In this document: piece after piece, positions 34,256 through 35,446 of the stretch | Layout of the letters: each line of letters starts with the position of its first letter | How positions within the stretch are numbered: position 1 is the first letter of the stretch | Assembly: GCA_016871855.1 (NCBI GenBank) | Contig: VHBQ01000030.1 | Location: 1-35,446 of the forward strand | Source: Gemmatimonadota bacterium | GTDB lineage: Bacteria; Gemmatimonadota; Gemmatimonadetes; Gemmatimonadales; Gemmatimonadaceae | DNA: 35,446 nucleotides | Reading direction: 5' to 3' | Translations under genes and position numbers: made by a program | Notes under the pieces: generated by a model | Seen by the model: only the letters and a program-made list of their open reading frames with translations | What the model was told of the DNA's origin: nothing | Database searches by the model: none

Positions 34256-35425
34256 ATGCCGTCGGCGGTGCAGGTTCCGTTCGACCGCATCCATGATCCG
34301 GTCGTCCGCCGCATCGGCGAACGCGTGGCGGCCGGCGAGCGGCTGGACACCGCGGACGGCCTCGCGCTCTTCCGCAGCGGCGACCTCACCGGCCTCGGGA
34401 TCCTCGCCGACGCGGTGAACCGCGCCAAGAACGGCGACGTGGTCACGTTCGCGTCGAACCAGCACATCAACCCGACGAACATCTGCGTCCTCCGCAAGAC
34501 GTGCACGTTCTGCGGGTACGCGCGGCTGCCCAAGGAAGCCGGCGCCTATCGCTACACGCTCGACCAGGTGCTGGCCGAGGCGGCGCACGCCGCGGACGGG
34601 CTGACGCGCGAGTTTCATATCGTGGGCGGCCTCGACATGAAGGCCGGGCTGGCGTACTACGCGGAGATGTTCCGCGCGCTCAAGGCGGATTTCCCCCACG
34701 TGCACATCAAGGCGCTGACCGCGGTGGAGATCGCCCACATCGCGCGCATCGAGAAGATGCCCTGGCGCGACGTGCTGGTGGCGCTCAAAGCGGCGGGGCT
34801 CGACACGATGCCGGGCGGCGGCGCGGAGACGTTTAGCGCGGCGGTGCGCGAGCGCATCTCCGACAAGAAGCTCGCCGGGGCCGAGTACATCGGCGTGCAT
34901 CGCACGGCGCACGAACTGGGCATCCGCAGCAACTGCACGATGCTCTACGGGCACGTGGAGACGCTCGAGGAGCGCCTGGAGCACCTGCAGATGCTGCGCG
35001 ACCTGCAGGACGAAACCGGGGGCTTCCTCGCGTACATCCCGCTGGCGTACCACCCGGACGACAACGAGTTGGGGCGCGAACTGGGGCGCACGGGGACGGC
35101 GACGACCGGCTGGGACGACCTCAAGCAGCTCGCCGTCGGGCGGCTCTTCCTCGACAACTTCCAGCACGTCAAGTCGCACTGGATCATGGTCACGCCGTTC
35201 CTTTCGCAGGTGGCGCTGCACTACGGCGTCAACGATCTCGAGGGGACGGTGGTGCGCGAAAAGATCTACCATGCCGTGGGCGCGCACACGCCGCAGGCGA
35301 TGACGCTCGATGAGATCCTGCGCCTGATCCGCGGGGCGGGGAAGACACCCGCCGAGCGCGACTCGTTCTACCGCATCCTGCGCACGGAGTTCGCGCCGGA
35401 CGCGGAGCCGGCGGGCGTGGCCTGA
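34256..35425 (+). CDS. mqnE: Aminofutalosine synthase (radical SAM), futalosine menaquinone pathway
   Basis: This 389-residue radical SAM enzyme joins the 3-enolpyruvyl-benzoate product of MqnA to SAM to give aminofutalosine. Family features are HINPTNIC at 70-77, HIVGGLDMKAGLAYY, PGGGAETF, LQDETGGFLAYIPLAYHPD and LDNFQHVKSHWIM. The 4Fe-4S cysteines are C77, C83 and C86, spaced CX5CX2C rather than the expected CX3CX2C. MqnC was considered, but the HVHIKALTAVEI and PGGGAE segments favour MqnE. The stop overlaps the next start (TGATG), whose first residues look like MqnA. Confidence 0.92.
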   Translation: MPSAVQVPFDRIHDPVVRRIGERVAAGERLDTADGLALFRSGDLTGLGILADAVNRAKNGDVVTFASNQHINPTNICVLRKTCTFCGYARLPKEAGAYRYTLDQVLAEAAHAADGLTREFHIVGGLDMKAGLAYYAEMFRALKADFPHVHIKALTAVEIAHIARIEKMPWRDVLVALKAAGLDTMPGGGAETFSAAVRERISDKKLAGAEYIGVHRTAHELGIRSNCTMLYGHVETLEERLEHLQMLRDLQDETGGFLAYIPLAYHPDDNELGRELGRTGTATTGWDDLKQLAVGRLFLDNFQHVKSHWIMVTPFLSQVALHYGVNDLEGTVVREKIYHAVGAHTPQAMTLDEILRLIRGAGKTPAERDSFYRILRTEFAPDAEPAGVA

Positions 35426-35446
35426 TGCGCGTCGGCCGCATCCCCT
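35425..35446 (+). CDS. mqnA: Probable chorismate dehydratase MqnA, first codons only (partial)
   Basis: Only MRVGRIP is visible before the window ends. MqnA proteins commonly begin with a similar RIGRI.Y segment, and the ATG overlaps the mqnE stop by one base. MqnA makes the 3-enolpyruvyl-benzoate used by MqnE, so the pairing is logical. The evidence is thin. Confidence 0.5.

Noticed and set aside
32918-35287. A 789-codon minus-strand open frame opposite fabF and mqnE
   Set aside because: Same antisense shadow pattern; no domain is recognisable and both plus-strand genes have intact catalytic motifs.
34256-35425. Assignment as MqnC or CofH instead of MqnE
   Set aside because: PGGGAE, the HVHIKALTAVEI segment, the length and the adjacent MqnA-like start fit MqnE better.

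Overview
The window is about 35.4 kb of GC-rich, gene-dense bacterial chromosome. It carries core energy, lipid and quinone genes and no sign of phage, plasmid or insertion sequence. The best guess for the source is a Gemmatimonadota-like Gram-negative with menaquinone. The reasons are a Bacteroidetes/Gemmatimonadetes-style SdhA/SdhB, a full 14-gene nuo operon with a short NuoG, an aminofutalosine (Mqn) route to menaquinone, and secreted S9 peptidase and lipoprotein-serpin genes. This is inferred from protein style and was not checked against a database.

Layout. 1-857: end of sdhA, then sdhB. 858-1118: a palindromic intergenic repeat (copy 1). 1119-5498: a secreted S9 peptidase, a TPR protein and a lipoprotein serpin. 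5550-6620, minus strand: dcd followed directly by a small exported NTF2-like protein. 6621-7068: divergent intergenic region with repeat copy 2 and a probable nuo promoter. 7069-21514: nuoA to nuoN in canonical order, mostly translationally coupled. The one real gap, between nuoE and nuoF, holds short tandem repeats. 21596-25406: phosphomannomutase/phosphoglucomutase and a UPF0182 membrane protein. 25566-28136: sucC, sucD, repeat copy 3 and ndk. 28236-34252: yceD (DUF177), rpmF, plsX, fabH, fabD, fabG, acpP and fabF. 34256-35446: mqnE and the first codons of a probable mqnA.

How the genes work together. SucCD makes succinate and a nucleoside triphosphate, which Ndk can equilibrate. SdhAB oxidises succinate and complex I oxidises NADH, both feeding a quinone pool that MqnE/MqnA would supply as menaquinone. 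The plsX-fab block makes the acyl chains of the membrane that hosts these complexes. The block is therefore close to a contiguous respiratory and membrane-building supercluster.

No clearly new multi-gene system was found. The most unusual signals are these. (1) A three-copy intergenic element joins a CGAAGG palindrome to a promoter-like pair (TNGC.. 17 nt CAAAAT) that always points at the following gene. (2) NuoL has a histidine-rich insertion. (3) NuoG is strongly shortened but keeps its cluster ligands. (4) MqnE has CX5CX2C instead of the usual CX3CX2C. (5) There are likely leaderless starts at yceD and ndk. (6) A CCGTCYA heptamer repeat stands where a Shine-Dalgarno would be before nuoF and fabG.
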